Source of the DNA: Massilia sp. Root351 | GTDB taxonomy: Bacteria; Pseudomonadota; Gammaproteobacteria; Burkholderiales; Burkholderiaceae_D | DNA: 64,000 nucleotides | Direction of reading: 5' to 3' | NCBI RefSeq assembly: GCF_001425045.1 | Contig: NZ_LMDJ01000007.1 | Coordinates: forward strand, 1-64,000 | Part shown: in pieces, positions 18,413-26,042 of the stretch | Numbering within the stretch: the stretch's first letter is position 1 | Layout of the letters: every line of letters begins with the position of its first letter | Position numbers and translations under genes: made by a program | Notes under the pieces: generated by a model | Databases searched by the model: none | What the model saw: the letters and a program-made list of their open reading frames with translations, nothing else | What the model was told of the DNA's origin: nothing

Positions 18413-20331
18413 GCGGAGCGCCTGCGGTCGAAGTGCGCTTCGATCGCTTCCAGGGTTTTCCCTTTCGTTTCCGGCAGCAGGAAGGCGGCGGTCAGGAAGT
18501 ACAGCACCGCGCAACCGGCGCCGTAGAAGAACATGGTGGCGTAGCCGTGCTGGCCCACGGTGGGCAGAAATACGGCCGCAATCACCGTCGATACGAACTG
18601 GTTGATCAGCAGGGCGATGCTCATGCCGTTTGAGCGTATGCGCGTGGGCATCAGTTCGGACAGCGCCAGCCAAACGCAGACGCCGGGGCCGACCGCGAAG
18701 CTGGCCACGAACAGGAAGATGGCCAGCGCCACCTGCCAGCCGTGCGAGACGGGCGGCACTTGCGCCAGGTAAGCCTTGTCGATGCGCAGCGGTGCGTTCA
18801 CGGCGTCGGCCGGGTTGGCGAAGGGATTCAGGTGCAGGCGGCGGAAGAAGGCGCCGATAACGCTGTCCGGCTGCACCGTATCGCCGCGCGTCATGCGCAG
18901 TTCCAGCAAGGCCGGGTCGTCGCTGCGGCGCGTCTGCACGTTGGTGAACGGGCCATAGGCATAAGCCACCACCAGCTGCTGCGCAACGCCGCCCGGCTGG
19001 GCCGCGCCGTCTTTCTCCGCGCCGCCCAGCGCGCGCAAGGTGGCGCCGTCGAGGCGCAGCGCGAGGCTGTCGTCATGAATGCGGGTTTCGACGGCGGCGC
19101 GCACGTCTTGCTGGCCGGATTCGGCGCTGCGGAACAGCAGGCCGGCCGCCAGCAGGGCGACCACGATGCCGCCGCTGCCCAGCATCAGCAGGAATTTGCG
19201 GCCTTTGCGGTCCACCAGGACCACCGCGACCACGGTCATCACCGCGTTCACCACCTTCAGGCCCACGTCGGCCATGTTGGCGGTGGCGCCGGACAGGCCG
19301 GCCTGGTTCAGGATGTTGACCACGTAGGCCAGGATGGAGTTGATGCCGGTGGCTTGCGTCAGCGCGAGCACCAGGCAGGCCAGCAGGAAGGGCAGCAGGT
19401 AGCGGCGGCTGAGCAGCGGATCGCTGGCGGAGGCGGCGTTGGCCGGCGCCGCCCATGCGCCTGCGCTGCCGCCGCCGGCATCGGCGCGCGCATCTGCATT
19501 GGACGCGGCGGCGGGATCGGTAGCCGGTGCGGCCTGGGCTTGCAGGATGTCGCGCAGCTCGGCTTGCGCTTCGGCGGCGGGACGGGTGCGCAGCAGGGAG
19601 GCCAGCGCCGCCTCGGCGCGGCCACGGCGGGCCAGCCAGCGCGGCGACTCGGCCAGCAGCAGCGCACCGGCGGTGAAGACCAGGCCCGGCAACAGGCACA
19701 TCCAGAAAATGCTGCGCCACGCATTGTCCTTGGCCGCGAACACGGTGGCGGCGCGCTGCGCTTCCGGCAGCGCCTGCGCTGCGGCGGTAACAGCATCCAC
19801 CGAATGGGCTTGCGCCAGGCCGATCACGGCGGCGGCCACCAGGCCTATCGTCAGCAGCAGCTGGAACAGCGCGGCGCCCCGTCCGCGCTGGGAGGCGTGC
19901 AGGCACTCGGCCAGGTAGAGCGGCACCACCACGCCGATCAGGCCGCCGCTGACGCCTTGCAGCAGGCGGCCCAGCAGCAGCGGCGTGTAGCCGTCCGCCA
20001 GCGCGATCAGCGGAATGCTGAGCGTGAACAGCAGGCCGGACAAGGCCATGGCCCAGCGCCGGCCGATCAGGTCCGCCAGCGCGCCCGCGAACAGCGAGGA
20101 CAGCACGGAACCGAGCAGCACCGCGGCCACGATGAAACTGAGCTGCTGCGCGCTGAGCTTCCACGCCAGCGAGGCGGTCGACTCGAGGTAGGGCAGCGCA
20201 CCGGCGATGATGCCGATATCGATCCCGTACAGCAGGCCTCCCATGCCGGCGATGAACAGCATGAAGCGTTTGGCGCGCGTCGGGGACGCGGATTCCGCGG
20301 ATGCGGTTGCGGCTTGCTGGGCGATGGACAT
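18409..20331 (-). CDS. MFS sugar porter with large periplasmic insertion, probable GalNAc permease
   Basis: A 640-residue major facilitator of the sugar-porter family: GIDIGIIAGALPYL in helix 1, DLIGRRWAM after helix 2, ESPRWLARRGR and PETKGKTLEAIE at the diagnostic positions. Two regions exceed family length: an Ala-rich cytoplasmic loop between helices 6 and 7, and an insertion of roughly 125 residues between helix 9 (GGIVVALLAAGLLF) and helix 10, a loop that faces the periplasm by standard topology. It is the last gene of the agaS run (13-nt gap after the deacetylase), so GalNAc or GalN import is the likely role. Start chosen at 20331, where GGAG precedes the ATG; an upstream in-frame start would add 20 residues. 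Confidence 0.85.
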   Translation of the reverse strand: MSIAQQAATASAESASPTRAKRFMLFIAGMGGLLYGIDIGIIAGALPYLESTASLAWKLSAQQLSFIVAAVLLGSVLSSLFAGALADLIGRRWAMALSGLLFTLSIPLIALADGYTPLLLGRLLQGVSGGLIGVVVPLYLAECLHASQRGRGAALFQLLLTIGLVAAAVIGLAQAHSVDAVTAAAQALPEAQRAATVFAAKDNAWRSIFWMCLLPGLVFTAGALLLAESPRWLARRGRAEAALASLLRTRPAAEAQAELRDILQAQAAPATDPAAASNADARADAGGGSAGAWAAPANAASASDPLLSRRYLLPFLLACLVLALTQATGINSILAYVVNILNQAGLSGATANMADVGLKVVNAVMTVVAVVLVDRKGRKFLLMLGSGGIVVALLAAGLLFRSAESGQQDVRAAVETRIHDDSLALRLDGATLRALGGAEKDGAAQPGGVAQQLVVAYAYGPFTNVQTRRSDDPALLELRMTRGDTVQPDSVIGAFFRRLHLNPFANPADAVNAPLRIDKAYLAQVPPVSHGWQVALAIFLFVASFAVGPGVCVWLALSELMPTRIRSNGMSIALLINQFVSTVIAAVFLPTVGQHGYATMFFYGAGCAVLYFLTAAFLLPETKGKTLEAIEAHFDRRRSA

Positions 20332-20344
20332 CGTGGCTCCGTGA

Positions 20345-21442
20345 CTAGTTTGGGGAAAGGTCGATGGCTTCGCCTTCGACGTAGACGGCAACCGGCCGCA
20401 GCTCGGCGTCGAGCACCACCATGTCGGCCCAGGCGCCGGGCGCCAGGCGTCCGCGCTGGATTTCGCCGAGATAGTCGGCGGGGTAGAGCGACAGGCGGTG
20501 GGAGGCGTCGGCCAGATCGAGGCCGAGGCCGACGAAGTTGCGCAGCGCCTGGTCCATGGTCAGTACGCTGCCCGCCAGCGAGCCGGTGGCCAGGCGCACG
20601 CAGCCCAGGCACTTGAACACGCGCTGCGTGCCCAGCGCATACTCGCCGTCCGGCATGCCGGTGGCGCTGGTGGCGTCGGTCACGCCGTACAGGCGCGGAA
20701 TGGTGCGCAGGGCGCTGCGCAGTGCGCCGGCGCTCACGTGCATCAGGTCAGGTATCACTTCGGCGTATTCGGCATGCGCCAGCGCGGCGCCCACCATGCC
20801 GGGGTTGTAGTGGTCCATGCCGGTCATGCCGTTGAACAAGTGCGTGAAGCCGGAAACACCCGCGTTCAGGGCGGCCACGCCGTCCTCATACGTGCCGGCG
20901 CTATGGCCGATCTGCACGCGGATGCCCATGGCCTTCAGTTGCGGTATCAGTTGCAGGTGGCCGTCAACTTCCGGCGCCAGCGTCAGCACGCGGATCGGTG
21001 CGACGCCGTTCAGGCTGCGCACCAGCTCCATGCTGGCCACCATTACGTCCGGCGGCTGCGCACCCAGGCGATGGAGGTTGAGGAAGGGGCCTTCGAGGTG
21101 CACGCCGAGCATGCGCGCGCCGCCCGTGGGACGTGCGGCGATCACGCCGGCCAGCCCGGCCAGTGCACGCCGTATCGACGGTTCCTTGGCGGTGAGCGTG
21201 GTGCCCAGCAGCGAGGTAGTGCCGTGGCGGGCATGGGTGCGCGCTACGGTGGCGCCGGCGTCGCCGCCCTGCATGATGTCGACGCCGGAGGCGCCGTGCA
21301 CGTGCAGGTCGACGAAACCGGGCAGTATGGTCAAACCATTCTGGCCTGCGGCAGGATCTTCCTGTATTTGCTGGATGCGCTGGCCGAAGCCGATGCTGCC
21401 TGTGATCCAACCTGTGGGGGTAAGTATTCTGCCGTGTAGCAC
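20345..21442 (-). CDS. agaA: N-acetylgalactosamine/glucosamine-6-phosphate deacetylase
   Basis: A 365-residue amidohydrolase that removes acetate from N-acetylhexosamine 6-phosphate. Metal and active-site motifs of the NagA family are visible in order: GFVDLHVHG, GVHLEGPF, IGHSAGTYEDG, FTHLFNGMTGM, and the catalytic Asp in GVTDATSATGMPDG. The gene starts with GTG 3 nt after the DeoR regulator stop and ends 13 nt before the sugar porter, so it is within the aga operon. Family members act on GlcNAc-6-P, GalNAc-6-P or both; the adjacent AgaS argues for the galactosamine substrate here, hence the agaA symbol. Confidence 0.9.
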   Translation of the reverse strand: MLHGRILTPTGWITGSIGFGQRIQQIQEDPAAGQNGLTILPGFVDLHVHGASGVDIMQGGDAGATVARTHARHGTTSLLGTTLTAKEPSIRRALAGLAGVIAARPTGGARMLGVHLEGPFLNLHRLGAQPPDVMVASMELVRSLNGVAPIRVLTLAPEVDGHLQLIPQLKAMGIRVQIGHSAGTYEDGVAALNAGVSGFTHLFNGMTGMDHYNPGMVGAALAHAEYAEVIPDLMHVSAGALRSALRTIPRLYGVTDATSATGMPDGEYALGTQRVFKCLGCVRLATGSLAGSVLTMDQALRNFVGLGLDLADASHRLSLYPADYLGEIQRGRLAPGAWADMVVLDAELRPVAVYVEGEAIDLSPN

Positions 21443-21445
21443 GCT

Positions 21446-22213
21446 CTATTCCGCTATAAGTAATTCGATGCCAAGCTCGCGCAGCCCCTGGCTGTACTCG
21501 GGGCTGATGCTGGCGTCGGTGATGACGGTATGGACCTGGTTCAGCTGCACGATGCGGTGCAGGCTGACGCGGCCAAACTTGGAGGCGTCCGTGAGGACGA
21601 TGACTTTTTTCGCGCGCTCCACCATTTTCTGGTTCAGGCTCGCTTCCGCTTCGTGGTGCGTGGTCACGCCGAACTGCAGGTCGAAGCCGTCCACGCCAAG
21701 GAACAGCTTGTCGAAGCTGTAGGCCTGCAGGCAGGCTTCAGCCTGCGCGCCCTGGATCGACAGCGACTGCTTGCGCAGCAGGCCGCCGGTCATGATCAGG
21801 TCCACGCCCGGCGCGCTGGCCAGTTCCCATGCGATGTTCAGGCCATTGGTCAGCACCGTCACGTCCTGCGCTTCGTGCAGGTGGCGCGCCAGCGAGATGG
21901 TGGTCGTGCCGGAATCGATGATGATGTTCTCGCCCGGCTGGACCAGCGTCGCAGCCAGTGCGCCGATGCGGTCCTTCTGCTGCTGGTTGAGCGCATCCTT
22001 CTGGTGGATGGTCTGTTCCGAGACCGCCGTGCGGGTCAGGATGGCGCCGCCGTGGCTGCGCGTGGCCACACCCTGGTTTTCCAGTGCGCTCAGGTCGCTG
22101 CGGATGGTTACCGCGGACACGCCGAACTGCTCCACCAGCGGCGTCACCTGGACGGAGCCGTGTTGGGTCAGCATTTGCAGGATGGATGCGCGGCGTTGGC
22201 TGGTATTTCGCAT
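21446..22213 (-). CDS. agaR: DeoR-family regulator of the GalNAc locus (AgaR-like)
   Basis: A 255-residue repressor-type regulator. The N-terminal helix-turn-helix (QRRASILQML, VEQFGVSAVTIRSDLSALE) is followed by the DeoR sugar-phosphate sensor domain, with IIIDSGTTTISLARHL, TGGLLRKQSLS, DKLFLGVDGFD and VLTDASKFGR in the standard order. It lies inside the aga run, between the aldolase-subunit and deacetylase genes. Its likely targets are the CGAAAG boxes clustered at 25750-26040 between the two divergent operons, and the inducer is probably an amino-sugar phosphate or tagatose phosphate; both are inference. Confidence 0.88.
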   Translation of the reverse strand: MRNTSQRRASILQMLTQHGSVQVTPLVEQFGVSAVTIRSDLSALENQGVATRSHGGAILTRTAVSEQTIHQKDALNQQQKDRIGALAATLVQPGENIIIDSGTTTISLARHLHEAQDVTVLTNGLNIAWELASAPGVDLIMTGGLLRKQSLSIQGAQAEACLQAYSFDKLFLGVDGFDLQFGVTTHHEAEASLNQKMVERAKKVIVLTDASKFGRVSLHRIVQLNQVHTVITDASISPEYSQGLRELGIELLIAE

Positions 22214-22248
22214 GGTGGCGTCTCGGTCGACTTTAAAAAACGTCGAGC

Positions 22249-23670
22249 TTACCAGATCGATGCGGGGCCGGTGGAGGCCTCGGCCGCCGCAGTTGCCATT
22301 GCTGCCGTCGCCGCTGCGGCGGGATCGGCAACGGCATCGGCCGCGTTGCGGTTGCAGGCGCGCGCATACTGCGCCAGCAGGCGGCCGATCTTGTGCTGCA
22401 CCAGCGCTCCGGCGCCGGTGGCCAGCTGGCCTTGCAGCACCTCCAGGTACTGCTCCGGCAGATGCTGGCTGAGCAGGGATAATGGAATCTCCAGCGCGTC
22501 CAGGTTGGCGAACAGCTTGTCCACGGCGGCCAGCACCGGCGCTTCGCCCCAGTAGTAGCGGCAACGGTCGCTCAGCCCGTAGCGGCGCAGCAGGCGCTGC
22601 TCGGCGCTGCTGCCCGGATAGTGCTTGCTCCAGTGGCGCGGCTGCGCCAGCATCACCTCGTCCAGCACCTGCATCAGGCGCGAGCACTGGCCGGCCGGCA
22701 CCAGTTCTTCTTCGATGCGGCACAGCGACAGCATGGCTTCGCGCAACGCGAACGTGGCGGCGGGGCCGACCTTCAGGATGGCGAAGTGGTCGCGCACCAT
22801 CTGGTGCAGCGCCGTCTCGCGCTGGTAGTCGGTAGAGTGGGCTTCGAACACGAGGCCCGGCTGGTCTGCCACGAAGTCCGACAGCGCCGCCGCTTGTCCG
22901 GCGTTGTAGTGCTGGATGTGGCTGTGGTCGAAGTCCACGCCCGGCTGCACCACCATGGCCACCACGCGGCGCCAGGCCGCGTGCAGGCCGGCGTCCAGGA
23001 AGGCTTTGCGGTGCACGTCCAGCGTGCGCGCCGCCGCTGCGGGCGAAGTGACTTGGCCTGCTTTGGCAAGCTCCGCTTCGCCGCCGGGGATGGGCACTTC
23101 GGTGCCGATCACGTATACCGGCGGCGGCAGGCCTGCCTGTCCGGCGGCCGCCTCGGCAATGATGGCCAGGCGCACCGAGCGCGCGGCGATGGTGTCGTCG
23201 CTGAGGATGGCCGGGTCGTCGGCGCAGCGCATGCTGCAGTCGAGGTGAATCTTGTGGAAGCCGGCTGCGGCGTAGGCCGCGATCAGCGTGTCCGCGTTCT
23301 GCATCGCTGTGGCGGCGTCCAGGTGCTGCCAGGCGTTGGGGCCGAGGTGGTCGCCGCCCAGCACCAGCATCTCCAGCGGGAAGCCTTCCTCGCGCGCCAT
23401 GGTCTTCACGTAGTCGTGGAACACGGCAGGCGTCATGCCGGTGTAGCCGCCGAACTGGTCCACCTGGTTGGAGGTCGCCTCCACCAGCAGCAGCGTGCCG
23501 TAGGCTGCCGCCACCTTCATGGCGGCGCGCAGCACCAGCGGGTGGCTGCAGCAAACGCTGTACAAGCCGGCCGCCGCGCCGCGCCGGTGGGCGGCAATGA
23601 CTTGCTGGATGGGGGAGGAGGGTGCAGGAGCGGTCATGGTATTCACGCAGTCGGTTGATGATGAAGTCAT
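22249..23670 (-). CDS. agaZ: Tagatose-bisphosphate aldolase, non-catalytic subunit type (AgaZ/KbaZ/GatZ)
   Basis: A 473-residue TIM-barrel family protein. Diagnostic stretches are YSVCCSHPLVLRAAM, EATSNQVDQFGGYTGM, LGGDHLGPNAW, KIHLDCSM and YVIGTEVPIPGG. In enterobacteria GatZ/KbaZ supports the class II aldolase that splits tagatose 1,6-bisphosphate; in some GalNAc pathways AgaZ has been proposed to act as tagatose-6-phosphate kinase. No KbaY/GatY catalytic aldolase and no separate tagatose-6-phosphate kinase is in the window, so the exact step here is open. The start at 23670 overlaps the ROK gene stop as ATGA; an alternative ATG lies at 23637. Confidence 0.88.
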   Translation of the reverse strand: MTSSSTDCVNTMTAPAPSSPIQQVIAAHRRGAAAGLYSVCCSHPLVLRAAMKVAAAYGTLLLVEATSNQVDQFGGYTGMTPAVFHDYVKTMAREEGFPLEMLVLGGDHLGPNAWQHLDAATAMQNADTLIAAYAAAGFHKIHLDCSMRCADDPAILSDDTIAARSVRLAIIAEAAAGQAGLPPPVYVIGTEVPIPGGEAELAKAGQVTSPAAAARTLDVHRKAFLDAGLHAAWRRVVAMVVQPGVDFDHSHIQHYNAGQAAALSDFVADQPGLVFEAHSTDYQRETALHQMVRDHFAILKVGPAATFALREAMLSLCRIEEELVPAGQCSRLMQVLDEVMLAQPRHWSKHYPGSSAEQRLLRRYGLSDRCRYYWGEAPVLAAVDKLFANLDALEIPLSLLSQHLPEQYLEVLQGQLATGAGALVQHKIGRLLAQYARACNRNAADAVADPAAAATAAMATAAAEASTGPASIW

Positions 23671-24626
23671 TGCTTGGCCAAAGTCTGTTTAGCCAGCAGG
23701 GCCGCGCCGCGCGCGCCGCCGGCGTCGCCGAAGCGGGGCGGCAGGATGGGCGGCACCTGCACGCCGGCGAACAGGTGGCGCCGCATGGCCGCTGGCAGGC
23801 GTTCGTACAGGTGCGCCAGCTGCGACAGGCCGCCGCCCAGCACGATGGCGTGCGGGTCGAGCGTGATCACCAGCGTGGCCAGCGCGTGGCCCAGCAGGTC
23901 AAGGTGTACGGCCAGCGTATGCTCGGCAATCTTGTCGCCGGCCCGGGCGCGCGCGGCGATCGCCAGTGGCGGATCGCCCACGCCGTCGCTGCCGCCGCCG
24001 AAGTGGGCGTGCAGCCTGCTCATGCCGGGGCCGGACACGTAGCGTTCCATGCAGCCGCTGCGCCCGCACGGGCAGTCGAGGATGGGCACGGCGTGCTGGA
24101 TCAGAAGCGGCGCCGGCACGGGCCAGTGGCCCCATTCGCCAGCGATACCGTTCATGCCGCGCAGCAGGCGGCCTTGCACACAGTAGCCGCCGCCCGCGCC
24201 GGTGCCGATGATGGCGCCGAACATGCTGGGCAGGCCCTGCGCCGCGCCGCCCTGCGCTTCGGACAGGGCGAAGCACTGGCAGTCGTTGCCGATGGCGATG
24301 GGGCGCTGCAAGGCATCCTGCAGGGCCGACACTACCAGGCGCCCGTTCAGCGCCGGCACGTTGGAGCTGACCTGGCGGCCGGTGGCGCTGTCGATAATGC
24401 CGGGCAGGCCGATGCCTGCGGGGGCGCGCATGCCCAGCGCCGCGTCGCCGCGCTCAAGCAGCGCGGTCATGGCATGCACGAAGGCGTCGAAGTCGGTGCC
24501 CGGCGTGGCGATGCGTTCACGGTGGACTTCGGCCAGGCCGGAGTCGCCGTCCTTGAAGGCTACCAGCTCGATCTTGCTGCCGCCGATATCGATGCCGTGG
24601 TAGCCGCGCTGTTCAGAAGTCGTCAT
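23667..24626 (-). CDS. agaK: ROK-family N-acetylhexosamine kinase (AgaK/NagK-like)
   Basis: A 319-residue sugar kinase of the ROK family. GIDIGGSKIEL is the phosphate-binding loop, GNDCQCFALSEA contains the catalytic Asp, GEWGHWP gives the zinc-binding His, and CPCGRSGCMERY is the CxCGxxGC zinc motif. It would phosphorylate GalNAc or GlcNAc at C6 after import by the sugar porter. I chose the ATG at 24626, which overlaps the agaS end by 14 nt; a GTG at 24656 would add ten residues. Substrate choice is inferred from the agaS and deacetylase neighbours. Confidence 0.9.
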   Translation of the reverse strand: MTTSEQRGYHGIDIGGSKIELVAFKDGDSGLAEVHRERIATPGTDFDAFVHAMTALLERGDAALGMRAPAGIGLPGIIDSATGRQVSSNVPALNGRLVVSALQDALQRPIAIGNDCQCFALSEAQGGAAQGLPSMFGAIIGTGAGGGYCVQGRLLRGMNGIAGEWGHWPVPAPLLIQHAVPILDCPCGRSGCMERYVSGPGMSRLHAHFGGGSDGVGDPPLAIAARARAGDKIAEHTLAVHLDLLGHALATLVITLDPHAIVLGGGLSQLAHLYERLPAAMRRHLFAGVQVPPILPPRFGDAGGARGAALLAKQTLAKQ

Positions 24627-25749
24627 GGCGGTAAATGGTGACGCCCTGGACGACACGGTTGACCGTGCCGCCGGTGAATGGATTGTCGGGACGCAGTTGC
24701 AGCAGCGCCGACTGGTGCAGCGCGTATTGCTGCGCCATCAGCAGCCACAGTGGCGCCAGCCAGGAGTCGGGCCAAGCCGGGGTGTCGACGCCGATATGCG
24801 CACCGGTTCCTACCGTCAGGCAGCGGCCCGCCACTTTTTCGCGCTGCAGCTCTTGCAGCAAGTCCTGTTCATACTTGCGCGCCAGCGGCTTGGCGCTGCG
24901 GAACATTACCACCAGCGTGTCTTCGTTCAGCATGGCTTTCGGGCCATGGCGGAAGCCGAGCGGGCTGTTGGCGACAGCCAGCACGCGGCCGCCCGTCAGT
25001 TCCAGGATCTTCAGTGCGGCTTCCTTCGCCAGCGCTTCCAGCGGACCGCTGCCGAGGTAGACCACGCGCGACACCGGCTGCGCGCCCAGTGTGGCCAGCG
25101 GCGCGGCCCAGTCGCGCAGCGCTTCGTCTGCCAGCGCGGCCAGTTGCCCGATGCGTTCCAGCTGCGGTTCGCGGCCCAGCACGGACAAGGCGGCCAGCAG
25201 CATGCAGGTAAAGCTGCTGGTCATGGCGAAGCCGCGGTCGCAGCTGGCGGTGGGCATCAGCAGGTTGCACACGGAGGGATCGTCCGCGCCTTGTTTGGCC
25301 AGGTGGCCGTCCGCATTGCAGGTGATGTTCAGGAAGCGCGCGCCGGGCACCAGGTCGCGCAGCAGGCTCACGGCCGCCGTGCTTTCAGGGCTGTTGCCGC
25401 TGCGCGCGAAGGAAACCAGCAGCGTCGGTGCGTCCGTTTCCAGGTACAGCTCCGGGTGCGTGAGCAGGCTGGTGGTGGCGACGGCGCGCACTTGCGCAGG
25501 CCATGCGGCGTTCAATTCGTCGGCGATGATTTCGCCCGCATAGGCGGAGCTGCCGGCGCCGGTGAGGATGACGCGCTGGCGCGGATCGCTCAGGCAGTCG
25601 CCCAGGAAGGCCGCCACGCGCGCCTGTTCGGCGGCCAGGCCGGCGGCCAGTTCGCGCCACATGGCCGGCTGGTGGGCGATCTCTTCGGCGGTGTCGAGGC
25701 CGCCAATGTCACGCCAGTCTTGAGGAGCACGCTGCAGTAGGGTAGTCAT
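24613..25749 (-). CDS. agaS: Galactosamine-6-phosphate deaminase/isomerase (AgaS)
   Basis: A 378-residue protein with two SIS domains. ILTGAGSSAYAGEI and SFARSGNSPES mark the first phosphosugar site; VVYLGSGPLEALAKEAALK and SPLGFRHGPK mark the second. The end RPDNPFTGGTVNRVVQGVTIY is typical of AgaS rather than GlmS or NagB. AgaS converts galactosamine 6-phosphate to tagatose 6-phosphate plus ammonia. It is the first gene of the leftward GalNAc operon, with a CGAAAG box directly before its start codon at 25749. Confidence 0.92.
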   Translation of the reverse strand: MTTLLQRAPQDWRDIGGLDTAEEIAHQPAMWRELAAGLAAEQARVAAFLGDCLSDPRQRVILTGAGSSAYAGEIIADELNAAWPAQVRAVATTSLLTHPELYLETDAPTLLVSFARSGNSPESTAAVSLLRDLVPGARFLNITCNADGHLAKQGADDPSVCNLLMPTASCDRGFAMTSSFTCMLLAALSVLGREPQLERIGQLAALADEALRDWAAPLATLGAQPVSRVVYLGSGPLEALAKEAALKILELTGGRVLAVANSPLGFRHGPKAMLNEDTLVVMFRSAKPLARKYEQDLLQELQREKVAGRCLTVGTGAHIGVDTPAWPDSWLAPLWLLMAQQYALHQSALLQLRPDNPFTGGTVNRVVQGVTIYRHDDF

Positions 25750-26040
25750 CGAAAGAAAGAATAGGTTGGAGTCGTAGAAATCATAAGGTGAAAATTTCGA
25801 ACTGTCAAATACGAAAGATAAAAGAAAGTTGTAACGCCGGGTAACGTCGCGTTTCGCGCGGTTCCTGTGTCTGTTTTACTACGAAATCGAAAGTGTGTAG
25901 CGCAATAACACTGCAATACGAAAGAAAATGATGCGATTGTTTGGCGATTTCTGCCATTTTTTCGTGTTTTCGCTTTCTTTTTGTTGACCTTGTTTGTTTT
26001 TGTTCCTAGAGTGGTCGTATCAGACATATAAAAACTTTCG
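25750..26040. promoter_or_regulatory. Divergent control region with CGAAAG boxes
   Basis: The 293 bp between agaS and the GH31 gene are AT-rich compared with their flanks and hold repeated CGAAAG-type boxes on both strands: 25750-25755, TACGAAAG at 25810-25817, TACGAAAT/TCGAAAG at 25880-25893, TACGAAAG at 25917-25924, inverted copies within 25957-25980, and CTTTCG at 26035-26040. The first and last boxes sit next to the two start codons. Runs of T/C-rich TTTCG-like repeats are known for AgaR and other DeoR regulators, and an AgaR-like gene lies in the left operon. Binding is inferred. Confidence 0.65.
25984..26012 (+). promoter_or_regulatory. Candidate promoter for the GH31 operon
   Basis: TTGACC (25984-25989), 17-bp spacer, TAGAGT (26007-26012), directly after an inverted CGAAA box cluster ending at 25980. 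This predicts transcription start near 26019 and a leader of only about 24 nt containing the CTTTCG box, with no Shine-Dalgarno sequence. Confidence 0.5.
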
Positions 26041-26042
26041 AT

